Below are positions 23,017 to 31,786 of a stretch of DNA of 60,399 bases, piece by piece. The DNA comes from a virus, in the IMG/VR virus record IMGVR_UViG_3300047470_000247, positions 1 to 60,399 of that record, one strand, 5' to 3'. Under the pieces are notes generated by a model. It was not told where the DNA came from and did no database searches. It saw nothing but the letters and a program-made list of their open reading frames with translations. The stretch's first letter is position 1. Each line of letters starts with the position of its first letter. Made by a program: the position numbers and the translations under genes.

Positions 23017-23376
23017 ATGAATAAAGCTGCACTAGCTGTTCTCGCTGCCGCCGTGCTTGCATCAGGTTGTACCGTTCGCGTAGCCGATATGACGGTGGCG
23101 AGTACCAAAAATTACAACATCAACTCCTCGAAGTTCGTCAAAGGTGCTCGAGTAACGGGTGAAGACAACTATCCGGTGATCATCTTCCCTACTGGGATTC
23201 CGAACATGAAAACCGCCATGGATCACGCTATCCAGAAGGATGAGTGTGCGGTAGGTCTTACAGATGTTGTGATGAGCCAGCTGAATCACTCCTTCCTGTT
23301 CGGAATGATCGGTTTCAGAGTTGAAGGTGATTTGATCATCGATACGTCGCGTCCAGGCTGCCAAAGCCGAGCGTGA
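23017..23376 (+). CDS. Small lipoprotein (moron)
   Basis: A 119-aa protein with a lipoprotein signal (AVLAAAVLASGC, lipid-carrying Cys18). The mature part is beta-rich with two further Cys (DECAVG and PGCQS). GGGAGG precedes the ATG. The gene sits between terminators with its own likely promoter, so it is probably made in the lysogen, like lambda Bor, though it does not look like Bor. Envelope location is inferred from the signal. Confidence 0.8.
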   Translation: MNKAALAVLAAAVLASGCTVRVADMTVASTKNYNINSSKFVKGARVTGEDNYPVIIFPTGIPNMKTAMDHAIQKDECAVGLTDVVMSQLNHSFLFGMIGFRVEGDLIIDTSRPGCQSRA

Positions 23377-23391
23377 TCAAAATTTCAAAGA

Positions 23392-23416
23392 AACCCGGCC
23401 ATTGCGTCGGGTTTTT
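23392..23416 (+). terminator. Terminator after the lipoprotein gene
   Basis: An AACCCG/CGGGTT stem with T-run, 15 bp behind the lipoprotein stop. Confidence 0.75.
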
Positions 23417-23481
23417 TGTGCCTCCAACTTCCCTAAGTCCTCTGCGCGCTTAATCATCGCGCCATAAGAGGGCTCATTCAG

Positions 23482-23506
23482 GCCTCTGCATTCGCAGGGG
23501 CTTTTT
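23482..23506 (+). terminator. Second terminator before holin
   Basis: GCCTCTGC pairs with GCAGGGGC across a 4-nt loop and is followed by five T. It forms a double stop with 23392-23416. The 228-bp gap between lipoprotein and holin otherwise holds no gene. Confidence 0.75.
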
Positions 23507-23604
23507 CGTATCTGGCACCCATGCCCCCGTCTTTGCTCCGAGCGGATGAGGAAGGCGTGGATTGCCGGACCAACTCTCGCTCCCCGAAAGGGAGGGACAT
23601 CCGG

Positions 23605-23940
23605 ATGCCAAACATGCCAGACAAACCAGAAACCTGGCTCATCGTGCTTGCATGGCTGAGTCAGCATTCGCCGACTCTTTATGCTGCTGGTCTTTCTGCC
23701 CTTATGGCCGGCATCAGGATCATCTACGGCGGGGGGACTCGTCGTCAGGCATTGCTCGAAGCGGCGATTTGCACACTGATCACTATTGGGCTGATCCCGG
23801 TCCTCGAATACTTCGGGTTACCTCAAAATCTTGCGACAGCCGCCGGTGTGTTCATAGGCTTCCTGGGAGTCAAGAAGCTGGCCGACATTGCAGATCGAAT
23901 TGCCGAGATCAGATTCCCCACCCGTGGGGCTGGTGAGTAG
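23605..23940 (+). CDS. Phage holin, lambda S family-like
   Basis: A 111-aa protein with three hydrophobic segments (about 23-43, 52-70 and 75-92, including EAAICTLITIGLIPVLEYFG and NLATAAGVFIGFLGV) and a charged C-terminus. This is the class I holin layout; holins form membrane holes that release endolysin. It is far from the endolysin and spanin genes at 50.2 kb, a split lysis cassette. GGAGG lies upstream of 23605. Confidence 0.85.
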   Translation: MPNMPDKPETWLIVLAWLSQHSPTLYAAGLSALMAGIRIIYGGGTRRQALLEAAICTLITIGLIPVLEYFGLPQNLATAAGVFIGFLGVKKLADIADRIAEIRFPTRGAGE

Positions 23941-24051
23941 TCCGCGACACGTTTCGCGAATCAGCAAATTGTGTCTCGACACTCAATTCACCTGGCAGGC
24001 GAAGTCAAAAAACACTGAAAACGTCTGCATACTCTATTTTGAGGCGACAGG

Positions 24052-24079
24052 TTGAGTATTTCGTAATTTATGGTAGTCT
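24052..24079 (+). promoter_or_regulatory. Putative moron promoter
   Basis: TTGAGT at 24052-24057, 16-bp spacer, TAGTCT at 24074-24079, in an AT-rich stretch before the 129-aa gene. No other gene lies in 23941-24149. Confidence 0.45.
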
Positions 24080-24149
24080 GTGCATGTTCTTTGTGAACAC
24101 CCCCCCTCGGTCTTCGGATCGACACGACTACACTCAATCGGTATTGATT

Positions 24150-24539
24150 ATGAACAGTCTGAGAAAAAAACTTTCTGCTACAGCGACCGCGCAGGCACTC
24201 TTGGTGAATGCAGAATCGTATGGCGTTGAGAAGGATCGGCATGTCAGTCGTTTCCGTCTCACTAAGAACAGCCTTGAAATGATTTCCGGAAGGGCGCTAC
24301 TCACTCCGCAGTTCCTTCAAGATACCAACGGTGCTTTGTGGGAAATGAACTGGTCCATGATTGTCCTCCCGGATGGTGACTTCGCTTTTATCGAGACGAG
24401 TAAGATTGGCGTCTGGCCCCGGGTTGGCTGGGGTCGTCTTGAGGCTGCGCTGCGGGCAAGTGATCCAGAGGTAGCTATCGAGGTCGAGTTCAATAAGTGT
24501 TTCCCTGATTTCAAAGGTGAACTCAGCTTTGACGATTGA
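24150..24539 (+). CDS. Hypothetical moron protein
   Basis: A 129-aa soluble protein without recognised family. Middle beta-rich (WEMNWSMIVLPDGDFAFIET), C-terminus acidic. The start at 24150 has only a weak ribosome site. It lies between its own likely promoter and the terminator at 24557-24584, so it is probably expressed from the prophage. Confidence 0.6.
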   Translation: MNSLRKKLSATATAQALLVNAESYGVEKDRHVSRFRLTKNSLEMISGRALLTPQFLQDTNGALWEMNWSMIVLPDGDFAFIETSKIGVWPRVGWGRLEAALRASDPEVAIEVEFNKCFPDFKGELSFDD

Positions 24540-24556
24540 TTGCGCAGCATGAATGA

Positions 24557-24584
24557 AGACCGCCTCTATGGCGGTCTTTTTTTT
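24557..24584 (+). terminator. Strong terminator
   Basis: AGACCGCC/GGCGGTCT stem (24557-24564 with 24570-24577) and eight T. Ends the moron unit. Confidence 0.9.
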
Positions 24585-24608
24585 GCTCTTGGTTTTGGAG
24601 TTTTCGAC

Positions 24609-25217
24609 ATGGAGCGACCCCAGCCATCGGTCGATCTAATCGACCCCTTTTGTCTCAGGTTGAGCCCTGCACCTGATGTCTGGATGTGGATCAGGAGGGA
24701 GATCCTTTCTGAAATCGGCAGCATCCACAACGAAGAACACGCCCATCTGATCGATGCGGACATTCGTGTGATGTGGGCGTCTGCTGCCTTCACGAAGAAG
24801 GGACGTACGGTGGTGGGCCAGGCCGAACAGGTCGCGTTCCGCGCCGGGGGCTGGCAGAAGGCCCGAATGGAACAGCAGATGCTGGATTGGTTCGGCGAGG
24901 TGCCGGCCTACATCATCACCCTGGCTGCCGACTACTGCGCTCAGTGCAGCGATACTGACTTCTGCGCACTGGTTGAGCACGAGCTTTACCACATCGCTCA
25001 GGCGAAAGATCAGTACGGTGCCCCCAAGTTCACGCAGGAAGGATTGCCCAAGCTTGAGATGCGCGGCCATGACGTCGAAGAGTTCGTTGGTGTTGTCCGC
25101 CGCTATGGTGCGAGTGTTGATGTCCAGGCGCTGGTGGACGCTGCAAACAATCCTGCTGAGGTGGGGAAATTGAACATTGCGAGGGCCTGCGGAACCTGTC
25201 TGCTCAAGTCGGCCTGA
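24609..25217 (+). CDS. Putative phage metallopeptidase
   Basis: A 202-aa protein with the zinc-peptidase motif HELYHIAQ (H-E-x-x-H). Two Cys lie before it (YCAQCSD) and a CGTC near the C-terminus. It matches a phage metallopeptidase-like family placed beside terminase genes; substrate unknown. The start at 24609 follows GGAG by eight bases. Confidence 0.8.
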   Translation: MERPQPSVDLIDPFCLRLSPAPDVWMWIRREILSEIGSIHNEEHAHLIDADIRVMWASAAFTKKGRTVVGQAEQVAFRAGGWQKARMEQQMLDWFGEVPAYIITLAADYCAQCSDTDFCALVEHELYHIAQAKDQYGAPKFTQEGLPKLEMRGHDVEEFVGVVRRYGASVDVQALVDAANNPAEVGKLNIARACGTCLLKSA

Positions 25218-25249
25218 TTCTAGACAGGCCCTAGACGGATAAAGAATTT

Positions 25250-25711
25250 ATGGCAGCCCTGAAAAATGAGGTGAAGAGCTTCATCGTTCAGGCCTTGGCG
25301 TGTTTCGACACACCGTCTCAGGTGGTCGAGTCGGTCAAGAATGAATTCGGTGAGGTGCTGACCCGCCAGCAAGTAGAGAGCCACGACCCAACCAAGGCAT
25401 GCAGCAAAGGCCTGGCGGCGAAGTGGCAGACCCTGTTCCACGATACTCGCAAGCGGTTCCGCGAAGAGACGGCTGATATCCCGATCGCCAACCGCGCATT
25501 CCGCCTCCGTGCCATGAACCGATTTGTGGAAAGAGCCGAGTCGATGAAGAACATCGGCCTTGCCATGCAGATCCTGGAGCAGGCAGCGAAGGAAACCGGC
25601 GATATCTATGTCAACCGTGCCCGGAAGGAAGAGGTTGGCGACGAGCCAGTGGTTCCGACTCGCATTCAGGTCGATGTGGTAGATGCGAGGAAGCCGAATG
25701 CCGAGCCTTAA
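25250..25711 (+). CDS. Terminase small subunit (DUF2280-like)
   Basis: A 153-aa protein in the small-terminase position, of the DUF2280 type (LKNEVKSFIVQALACFDTP, then VVESVKNEFGEVLTRQQVES as an HTH-like part). It should recognise the packaging site. Its end overlaps the large subunit start by 14 bp. Confidence 0.8.
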   Translation: MAALKNEVKSFIVQALACFDTPSQVVESVKNEFGEVLTRQQVESHDPTKACSKGLAAKWQTLFHDTRKRFREETADIPIANRAFRLRAMNRFVERAESMKNIGLAMQILEQAAKETGDIYVNRARKEEVGDEPVVPTRIQVDVVDARKPNAEP

Positions 25712-27000
25712 CGTTCCGCAGTCGCAGTTCCTTCTGTTGCCCCATAAGTTCCGCGCATTCGTTGCTGGCTTCGGCTCTGGGAAGACCTGGGTTGGATGCT
25801 CCGCACTGAGCAAGCATTTCATGGAGTGGCCCGGCGTCAACGCTGGCTACTTCGCACCGACTTACCCGCAGATCCGAGACATCTTCTATCCGACCATGGA
25901 TGAGGTGGCCTACGACTGGGGGCTGAAGACCAAGATCAACCAGGCGAACCACGAGGTTCACATTTATAGCGGCCGGCAGTATCGCGGCACTGTGATTTGC
26001 CGCTCGATGGAGAAGCCGCAAACAATCGTCGGTTTCAAAATCGGCCACGCCCTGGTGGATGAGCTGGACGTGCTGACGGCCATCAAGGCGCAGCAGGCCT
26101 GGCGCAAGATCATTGCCCGGATGCGGTACAACCTGCCCGGGCTGAAGAATGGGGTGGACGTAACTACAACGCCGGAAGGCTTCAAGTTCGTCTTCTTGCA
26201 GTTCGTGAAGCAGCTGCGCGACAAGCCGTTGCTGAGAGAGATGTACGGCCTGGTGCAGGCCAGCACATTCGACAACGAGTTGAACCTGCCGGATGACTAC
26301 ATCGCCTCGCTGATGGAATCGTACCCGCCACAGCTGATCATGGCGTACCTGAAGGGCCAGTTCGTCAATCTGACGTCCGGCACGATCTACACGGCTTACG
26401 ACCGCAAGCTGAACGAGTGTTTCGACACGGTGAAGCCCGGCGAGCCGCTGTTCATTGGTATGGACTTCAACGTCGGGAAGATGGCGGCGATCACCCACGT
26501 CAAGCGCGACCAGGGGATGCCCAGGGCAGTGGATGAGCTCATCGACGGCTTACGACACGCCTGACATGATCCGGCGGATCAAAGAGCGCTACTGGCAGCA
26601 CGACGGCAACGACTTCAAGAAGACGTGCGAGATCAGGATATACCCGGATGCTTCAGGTGACTCGCGAAAGTCCGTAAACGCCAGCATCACCGACCTTGCC
26701 ATGCTCAAGCAGGCCGGGTTCGCGGTCATCGCTCCAGCGGCGAACCCGCCCGTGAAGGACCGCATCAACGCAATGAACGCCGTCTTCTGCAATGCGCAGG
26801 GCGAGCGCCGCTACCTGGTCAACCCATTTACCTGCCCGACTTATGCTGATGGCCTTGAACAGCAGGTGTGGGGGGCGAACGGGGAGCCAGATAAAACCGC
26901 CGGCATTGATCACGCGAACGACGCCGGTGGCTACTTCATTCACCGCGAGTACCCGATCATCAAACCGGTCACCGCTATCAAAATGGGATACGCCCGATGA
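25698..27000 (+). pseudogene. Terminase large subunit, split by a +1 frameshift
   Basis: Frame one (25698-26564) encodes the ATPase with Walker A FGSGKTW and Walker B ALVDELD, and enters the nuclease domain at GMDFNVGK. At about 26550 it runs out of register and stops at 26564. The continuation (YDTPDMIRRIKERYW) is in the next frame from 26551 to 27000, with the later D of IDHANDAGGYF. Removing one T at 26550-26551 would restore a protein of about 433 aa. It may be a true mutation, an assembly error or, less likely, recoding. Confidence 0.85.
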
Positions 27001-28415
27001 GCAACGACGTCTCCTTCAAGCGGGCGGACTACATCGAAGCATTCGATCGTTGGTCAACCGTCCGCGACGTATGTGCGGGTCAGCACCGGGTTGTCGATCG
27101 ACTGCCGTACATCAACTCTCACGACAAGTCGCCAGAGAACGTAGATCGAAACAAGGCCTATCGCGAGCGGGCGGTGTTCAAGAATGCTACCGGCCACACG
27201 CGAAACGGCTTGCTCGGTTTGGCGTTTCACAAAGACCCGACGCTGACGGTTGCGAAGAAAATGGAGTACCTGCAGGACAACGCCAATGGCTCCGGCGTGA
27301 GCATTTATCAGCACTCGCAGGGCACGCTTGAGAAGGTGCTTGAGGCGGGACGGCATGGGCTTTACGTCGACTACCACCAAGACGACGGTATCGGGGGTCA
27401 CTCGGTGATCCTGTCGTATTGCGCCGAGGACATCATCAACTGGCGCACCGGCATGGTGAACGGACACAGCGTTCTGATCCTGGTGGTACTGCGAGAGGCG
27501 CCTGAGGTGGAGGATGGCTTCGGCTTCAAGGTGATTGAGCAGTACCGGGAGCTGGCACTGGAGCCTGATGGCTTTGTCTGTCGAGTCTGGCGCCGGTCTG
27601 GCCCCAAAGGCGGTGGTCCGCTGGCCATCATTGAAGAGTTCAGGCCTGAAGGCGTCACCGGGCGACTGAAAGAGATCCCTTTCACCTTCGTCGGCGCACA
27701 GAACAACGACCCGAGCATTGATGAATCGCCGCTCTACGATATCGCGATGATCAACCTGGGGCACTACCGGAACAGTGCGGACTACGAAGACAGCGTCTTC
27801 TGGTGCGGCCAAGCCCAGCCTTGGATATCTGGACTGGATGAGCAGTGGCGAGATTGGATGGAGAAAAACGGCATCTATGTCGGCTCCAGGGCGCCAATGA
27901 TGCTGCCGGCCGGCGGTCAGTTCGGTTACGCGCAACCACTGCCCAATACGCTGGTCAAGGAGGCAATGGCCGACAAGAACCAGATGATGATCGAGCTTGG
28001 TGCTCGGATGGTGGTTGCGTCTCTGGCCGCCAAGACGGCTACCGAGTCCCGCGGCGATCAATCAGCCTCTACCTCAGTGTTGGCTGGCTGCGTGGCGAAC
28101 GTTAGCGAGGCCTACACCAGGGCGATCATGTGGTGTTGCGCCTACATGGGCATCGCTGACAAGAAGGTCGCCTACCTGATCAATCAGGAGTTTGTTGAGC
28201 TGACGGCCGATCCTCAAATGATCGCAGCGCTGGTCTCTCTGTGGCAGAACGGCGGCTTCGCGAAGGCCGATCTTCGGTCCTACCTGCGCAAGCTGGGATT
28301 GATCGCGCCAGAGCGCACTGATTTGCAGATCGATAGCGAATTGCAGGAGCAGACCGACGGCCTGGACCTGGACGACGAGGATCAACCAAATGGCGGCAAA
28401 CCAAGCAATCCTTGA
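26997..28415 (+). CDS. Portal protein (DUF4055 type)
   Basis: A 472-aa protein in the portal position, of the DUF4055 family (RNGLLGLAFHKDP, YCAEDIINWR, then IPFTFVGAQNN). It forms the ring through which DNA is packaged. The ATG overlaps the terminase stop. Confidence 0.85.
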   Translation: MSNDVSFKRADYIEAFDRWSTVRDVCAGQHRVVDRLPYINSHDKSPENVDRNKAYRERAVFKNATGHTRNGLLGLAFHKDPTLTVAKKMEYLQDNANGSGVSIYQHSQGTLEKVLEAGRHGLYVDYHQDDGIGGHSVILSYCAEDIINWRTGMVNGHSVLILVVLREAPEVEDGFGFKVIEQYRELALEPDGFVCRVWRRSGPKGGGPLAIIEEFRPEGVTGRLKEIPFTFVGAQNNDPSIDESPLYDIAMINLGHYRNSADYEDSVFWCGQAQPWISGLDEQWRDWMEKNGIYVGSRAPMMLPAGGQFGYAQPLPNTLVKEAMADKNQMMIELGARMVVASLAAKTATESRGDQSASTSVLAGCVANVSEAYTRAIMWCCAYMGIADKKVAYLINQEFVELTADPQMIAALVSLWQNGGFAKADLRSYLRKLGLIAPERTDLQIDSELQEQTDGLDLDDEDQPNGGKPSNP

Positions 28416-29475
28416 CGCCACGATCCGGCACGCAGTCTTCCTCGAAAAGCTGAAGGCGGGGGAGGTAGGCAAGTTTGCTCCCTTCCTCAAGGAAATTGAT
28501 CGCTCGATACGGGACCGGCTCACGCAGTCGGACCTGACCGAGTACAACGTCAAGCGCCTGGAGGAGCTGCTGAAGGAAGTCGACAGCCTGTTGCTGGGCA
28601 TCTTCGATCGCTACAGCACACAGTTGAGTCTTGATCTGATTGACATCGCCAATTACGAGGCTGAATTCGAAGCGACCAGCCTCGCGAGATCAGCGCCGGC
28701 CGGAGTTTCGCTCGATGTGGTGGCGCCCACGGCAACCACCATCAGGGCAGCGGTGCTGACGAATCCGCTCAGCGTGCGCGGTACCGGTGGCGGGAAACTG
28801 CTGAAGTCGTTCATCAAGGGCTGGACCAGCGCTGAGCGCGAGCGCGTGACCGGCACGATCCGGCAGGGCGTCTTCGAGGGACGGACGAACTTCCAGATCA
28901 TTCGCGACATTCGCGGCACCAAGGTTGCTGGGTACAAAGACGGCATCCTGGCTACCACCAATCGCAATGCCAGCACAGTCGTGCATACCGCGATTCAGCA
29001 TGTGTCGTCACAAGCACGCATGGAAGTGGCAAAGGCCAACACGGACATTGTGTCCGAGATTGAAATGGTCGCCACGCTGGACAGCAAGACCAGCCAGCAA
29101 TGTCGCTCGATGGATAAGCGGCGGTTCCCGGTTGATTCCGGTCCTCGGCCGCCGTTTCACCCGAACTGCCGCACGACCTTCATCCTGCTGACTAAGCTCA
29201 GCGAGCTGTTCGCCAAAGGCGCTACGCGCGCTTCCGTGGGGGCCAGTGGCGGGCAACAGGTCAGCGCTGACCTCGATTACTACCACTGGCTCCAGCAGCA
29301 GCCGGCATCGTTTCAGGACGTCGCAATCGGCCCCGTCCGGGCGAGGCTGTTCCGGGAAGGCGGTTTGAGTGTTGAGCGCTTCGCCGAACTGCAGTTGGAT
29401 CGAAACTTCGCGCCGCTGACCCTGACCCAAATGAAGGGGCTGGAGCCTCTGGCATTCGAGCGTGCGGGGATCTGA
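28390..29475 (+). CDS. Head morphogenesis protein (SPP1 gp7 / Mu F-like)
   Basis: A 361-aa minor head protein. The C-terminal half has the family signature: RNASTVVHTAIQHVSSQARM, then C-rich QCRSMD and PFHPNCRTTF. Helical N-terminus. It overlaps the portal gene by 26 bp, with GAGG before the ATG. Confidence 0.85.
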   Translation: MAANQAILDATIRHAVFLEKLKAGEVGKFAPFLKEIDRSIRDRLTQSDLTEYNVKRLEELLKEVDSLLLGIFDRYSTQLSLDLIDIANYEAEFEATSLARSAPAGVSLDVVAPTATTIRAAVLTNPLSVRGTGGGKLLKSFIKGWTSAERERVTGTIRQGVFEGRTNFQIIRDIRGTKVAGYKDGILATTNRNASTVVHTAIQHVSSQARMEVAKANTDIVSEIEMVATLDSKTSQQCRSMDKRRFPVDSGPRPPFHPNCRTTFILLTKLSELFAKGATRASVGASGGQQVSADLDYYHWLQQQPASFQDVAIGPVRARLFREGGLSVERFAELQLDRNFAPLTLTQMKGLEPLAFERAGI

Positions 29476-29507
29476 TATAGGATTGTGGCTCAAATCAAGG
29501 AGCCGTT

Positions 29508-29972
29508 ATGGATCAGGTCATTCAACGGAAAATCGAAGAGGCTTTAAAGGGGCTTTTCAGCGCCGTATCAATGCTTCAGGAGGCCTACCCGGGCAAACCT
29601 TTCACGCCAGATGGCAGACTTGTCGGTGACATCGGCGAAGTGGTTGCCAGCCTGGCTTATGACCTGACGCTGAATGAAGGGCTGACCAAACACCATGACG
29701 CCGTCACGCGGGATGGATGGAATGTGCAAATTAAAACCACCTTCGGCACCAGTCTGACCTTTCCAGTGCACCATGTGCCTGATTACTACCTTGGCATTCG
29801 AATGAATCGAGATGGGACGTTCGAGGAGATCTACAACGGCCCGGGGCATCTTATTCAGGCGGAGCTCTCGGGGCGGAAGGCCACGAAAACAGGCCTTCAT
29901 GGTGCTCTGATGCCAATGCTCAAGCGAATAAATCAGACGGTTACTGAAGCAGATCGAATACCTAAACGCTAA
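29508..29972 (+). CDS. DUF6998-like protein, possible nuclease fold (moron)
   Basis: A 154-aa protein. The segment GDIGEVVASLAYDL, then DAVTRDGWNVQIKTTFG resembles an E ... D ... Q-x-K arrangement of restriction-like folds, but this is weak. It interrupts the head genes between minor head and scaffold. AGGAG precedes the ATG and a hairpin with T-run (29982-30007) follows, so it behaves as an inserted unit. Confidence 0.6.
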   Translation: MDQVIQRKIEEALKGLFSAVSMLQEAYPGKPFTPDGRLVGDIGEVVASLAYDLTLNEGLTKHHDAVTRDGWNVQIKTTFGTSLTFPVHHVPDYYLGIRMNRDGTFEEIYNGPGHLIQAELSGRKATKTGLHGALMPMLKRINQTVTEADRIPKR

Positions 29973-29981
29973 TTCACATCA

Positions 29982-30007
29982 AACCCTGCCATGCGCCGGG
30001 TTTTTTT
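29982..30007 (+). terminator. Weak terminator before the scaffold gene
   Basis: AACCC/GGGTT with an 11-nt interior and seven T, directly after the 154-aa gene. Confidence 0.55.
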
Positions 30008-30050
30008 ATGCCTGCAAAGCGGGCGACACATACCCAAGGGGTGCATCAAC

Positions 30051-30779
30051 GTGGCAGAAGAAAACGAAATCGACCTGGAAAATCCGGCAATCAAGGCCGC
30101 TATCGCGACTGCCGTTGAAGCCTCTGTTACCGGACTGAAAACCAAGAACACCGAACTGCTGGGCAAGCTGAAGGAAACCTCCGGCAAGCTGACTCAGTTC
30201 GAAACTCAGTTCGAAGGTCTGAACATCGATGCGGTGAAGGGCTTGTTGGCTAAGGCTGGGCAAGACGAAGAAACCAAGCTGCTGACCGAGGGTAAGATTG
30301 ACGAAGTCTTCACCAAGCGTACCGAGCGCTTGCGTGGTGACTTCGACAAGCAATTGAAGACCGAGAAGGAGCGCGCCGACAAGGCCGAATCCTTCGCCGG
30401 TAAGTTCCGGGACAAAGTCCTAGGCGATTCTATCCGCTCCGCTGCCATCAAGGCGGGAGCGTTGCCAGAAGCCGCAGACGATCTGATCCTGCGCGCCAAG
30501 GGCCAGTTCACGCTAAACGAAGATGGCGATGCAGTTGCAGTCGACAAAGATGGCCAGGCCATCCTCGGCAAAGACGGCAAGACCCCTCTGACCCCGCACG
30601 AATGGGCGGAATCCTTGCGCGAAAGCGCACCTCATCTGTGGCCAAGGGCTTCAGGGACCAATGCCCCGGGCGGGGGTGGCGGTAATGCCGCACTGAAGCG
30701 CTCCGAAATGACGTCTGTGGCCAAGCGTGAGTTCATCACGAAGAACGGCCAGGACGCTTACCTGAAATTGCCCAAATAA
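30051..30779 (+). CDS. Capsid scaffolding protein
   Basis: A 242-aa Lys/Glu-rich coiled-coil protein (KTKNTELLGKLKETSGKL, then KERADKAESFAGKF) directly before the capsid gene, the usual place and composition of a scaffold. The GTG at 30051 with AAGGGG upstream fits the protein start VAEENEI. A Gly-rich hinge lies near residue 218. Confidence 0.8.
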   Translation: MAEENEIDLENPAIKAAIATAVEASVTGLKTKNTELLGKLKETSGKLTQFETQFEGLNIDAVKGLLAKAGQDEETKLLTEGKIDEVFTKRTERLRGDFDKQLKTEKERADKAESFAGKFRDKVLGDSIRSAAIKAGALPEAADDLILRAKGQFTLNEDGDAVAVDKDGQAILGKDGKTPLTPHEWAESLRESAPHLWPRASGTNAPGGGGGNAALKRSEMTSVAKREFITKNGQDAYLKLPK

Positions 30780-30790
30780 TGGAGTAACCC

Positions 30791-31738
30791 ATGGCGACTA
30801 CCGTCACCTCGGACATGATCGTTTACAACGACCTTGCCCAAACCGCCTATCTGGAGCGCATCCAGGATGTAATCGACGTTTTCAACACATCTTCCAACGG
30901 CGCGCTGATTCTCGATAACGAGCTGATCGAGGGCGATCTGCGCAAGCGTGCTTTCTACAAGCTCGGCGGCGCCATTGCTCACCGTGATGTCAACTCGGTC
31001 GCGGCTGTTGCCGGCCAGAAGATTGGTTCCGGCGAAATGGTCGGTGTGAAAGTGCCATTCAAGTATGGCCCTTACGAAACCACCGAAGAGGCGTTCAAGC
31101 GCCGCGCACGCTCGCCGGAAGAGTTTTCCGAGCTTGTCGGTATGGATTACGCCGACGCAGTGCTGGAAGGCTATATCCAGTACGCAATGGCCGCTCTGAA
31201 AGCCGCCATCGGCGCGAACGCCAACATGGTTGCAACCGCCAGCTTTGCCACCGATGGCAAGAAGGCGTTGACCAAGGGCATGCGCAAGTTCGGTGACCGC
31301 TTCGGCCGCATCGCACTGTGGACCATGGACTCGGCGACCTACTTCGACATGGTCGATCAGGCCATCACCGAAAAGGTCTACGAAGAAGCCGGCGTGGTCA
31401 TCTACGGCGGCCAGCCGGGCACCATGGGCAAGCCGGTCCTGGTATCGGACACCATCCCTGCTGAAACCATTTTCGGCCTGCAGGCGGGCGCGATCAAAAT
31501 CACCGAGTCCCAGGCTCCGGGCTTCCGCTCGTACAACATCGACAACCAGGAAAACTTGGCGATGGGCTTCCGCGCCGAGGGTACTTTCAACCTGGACCTG
31601 TTGGGTTACAGCTGGAAGGACTCCACCGGTGGTGTTAACCCGAACCTGGCTGCAATCGGTGCAGGTGCCAACTGGACCAAATACGCGACCAGCGACAAGG
31701 TTACTGCCGGCGTCCTGATCGACCTGTCCGCGCCTTAA
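30791..31738 (+). CDS. Major capsid protein
   Basis: A 315-aa protein after the scaffold (MATTVTSDMIVYNDLAQTAY at the start; WTMDSATYFDMVDQA and a GKPVLVSD block later). Size, context and codon use fit a major capsid protein with HK97-like fold. GGAG lies before the ATG. Confidence 0.85.
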   Translation: MATTVTSDMIVYNDLAQTAYLERIQDVIDVFNTSSNGALILDNELIEGDLRKRAFYKLGGAIAHRDVNSVAAVAGQKIGSGEMVGVKVPFKYGPYETTEEAFKRRARSPEEFSELVGMDYADAVLEGYIQYAMAALKAAIGANANMVATASFATDGKKALTKGMRKFGDRFGRIALWTMDSATYFDMVDQAITEKVYEEAGVVIYGGQPGTMGKPVLVSDTIPAETIFGLQAGAIKITESQAPGFRSYNIDNQENLAMGFRAEGTFNLDLLGYSWKDSTGGVNPNLAAIGAGANWTKYATSDKVTAGVLIDLSAP

Positions 31739-31786
31739 TCGGCTCACTCGCAACGGGCGACCTCAATGGTCGCCCTGGAGATACTC

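Noticed and set aside
26530-26570. Programmed +1 frameshift in the terminase gene
   Set aside because: The codons there give no plausible tRNA re-pairing after a +1 slip and no stimulator is seen; an insertion is simpler.
27054-28061. A 335-aa open frame on the minus strand
   Set aside because: It mirrors the portal gene, has no ribosome site and no protein-like motif.
30758-31753. A 331-aa open frame on the minus strand
   Set aside because: Opposite the major capsid gene; composition is that of an antisense shadow.
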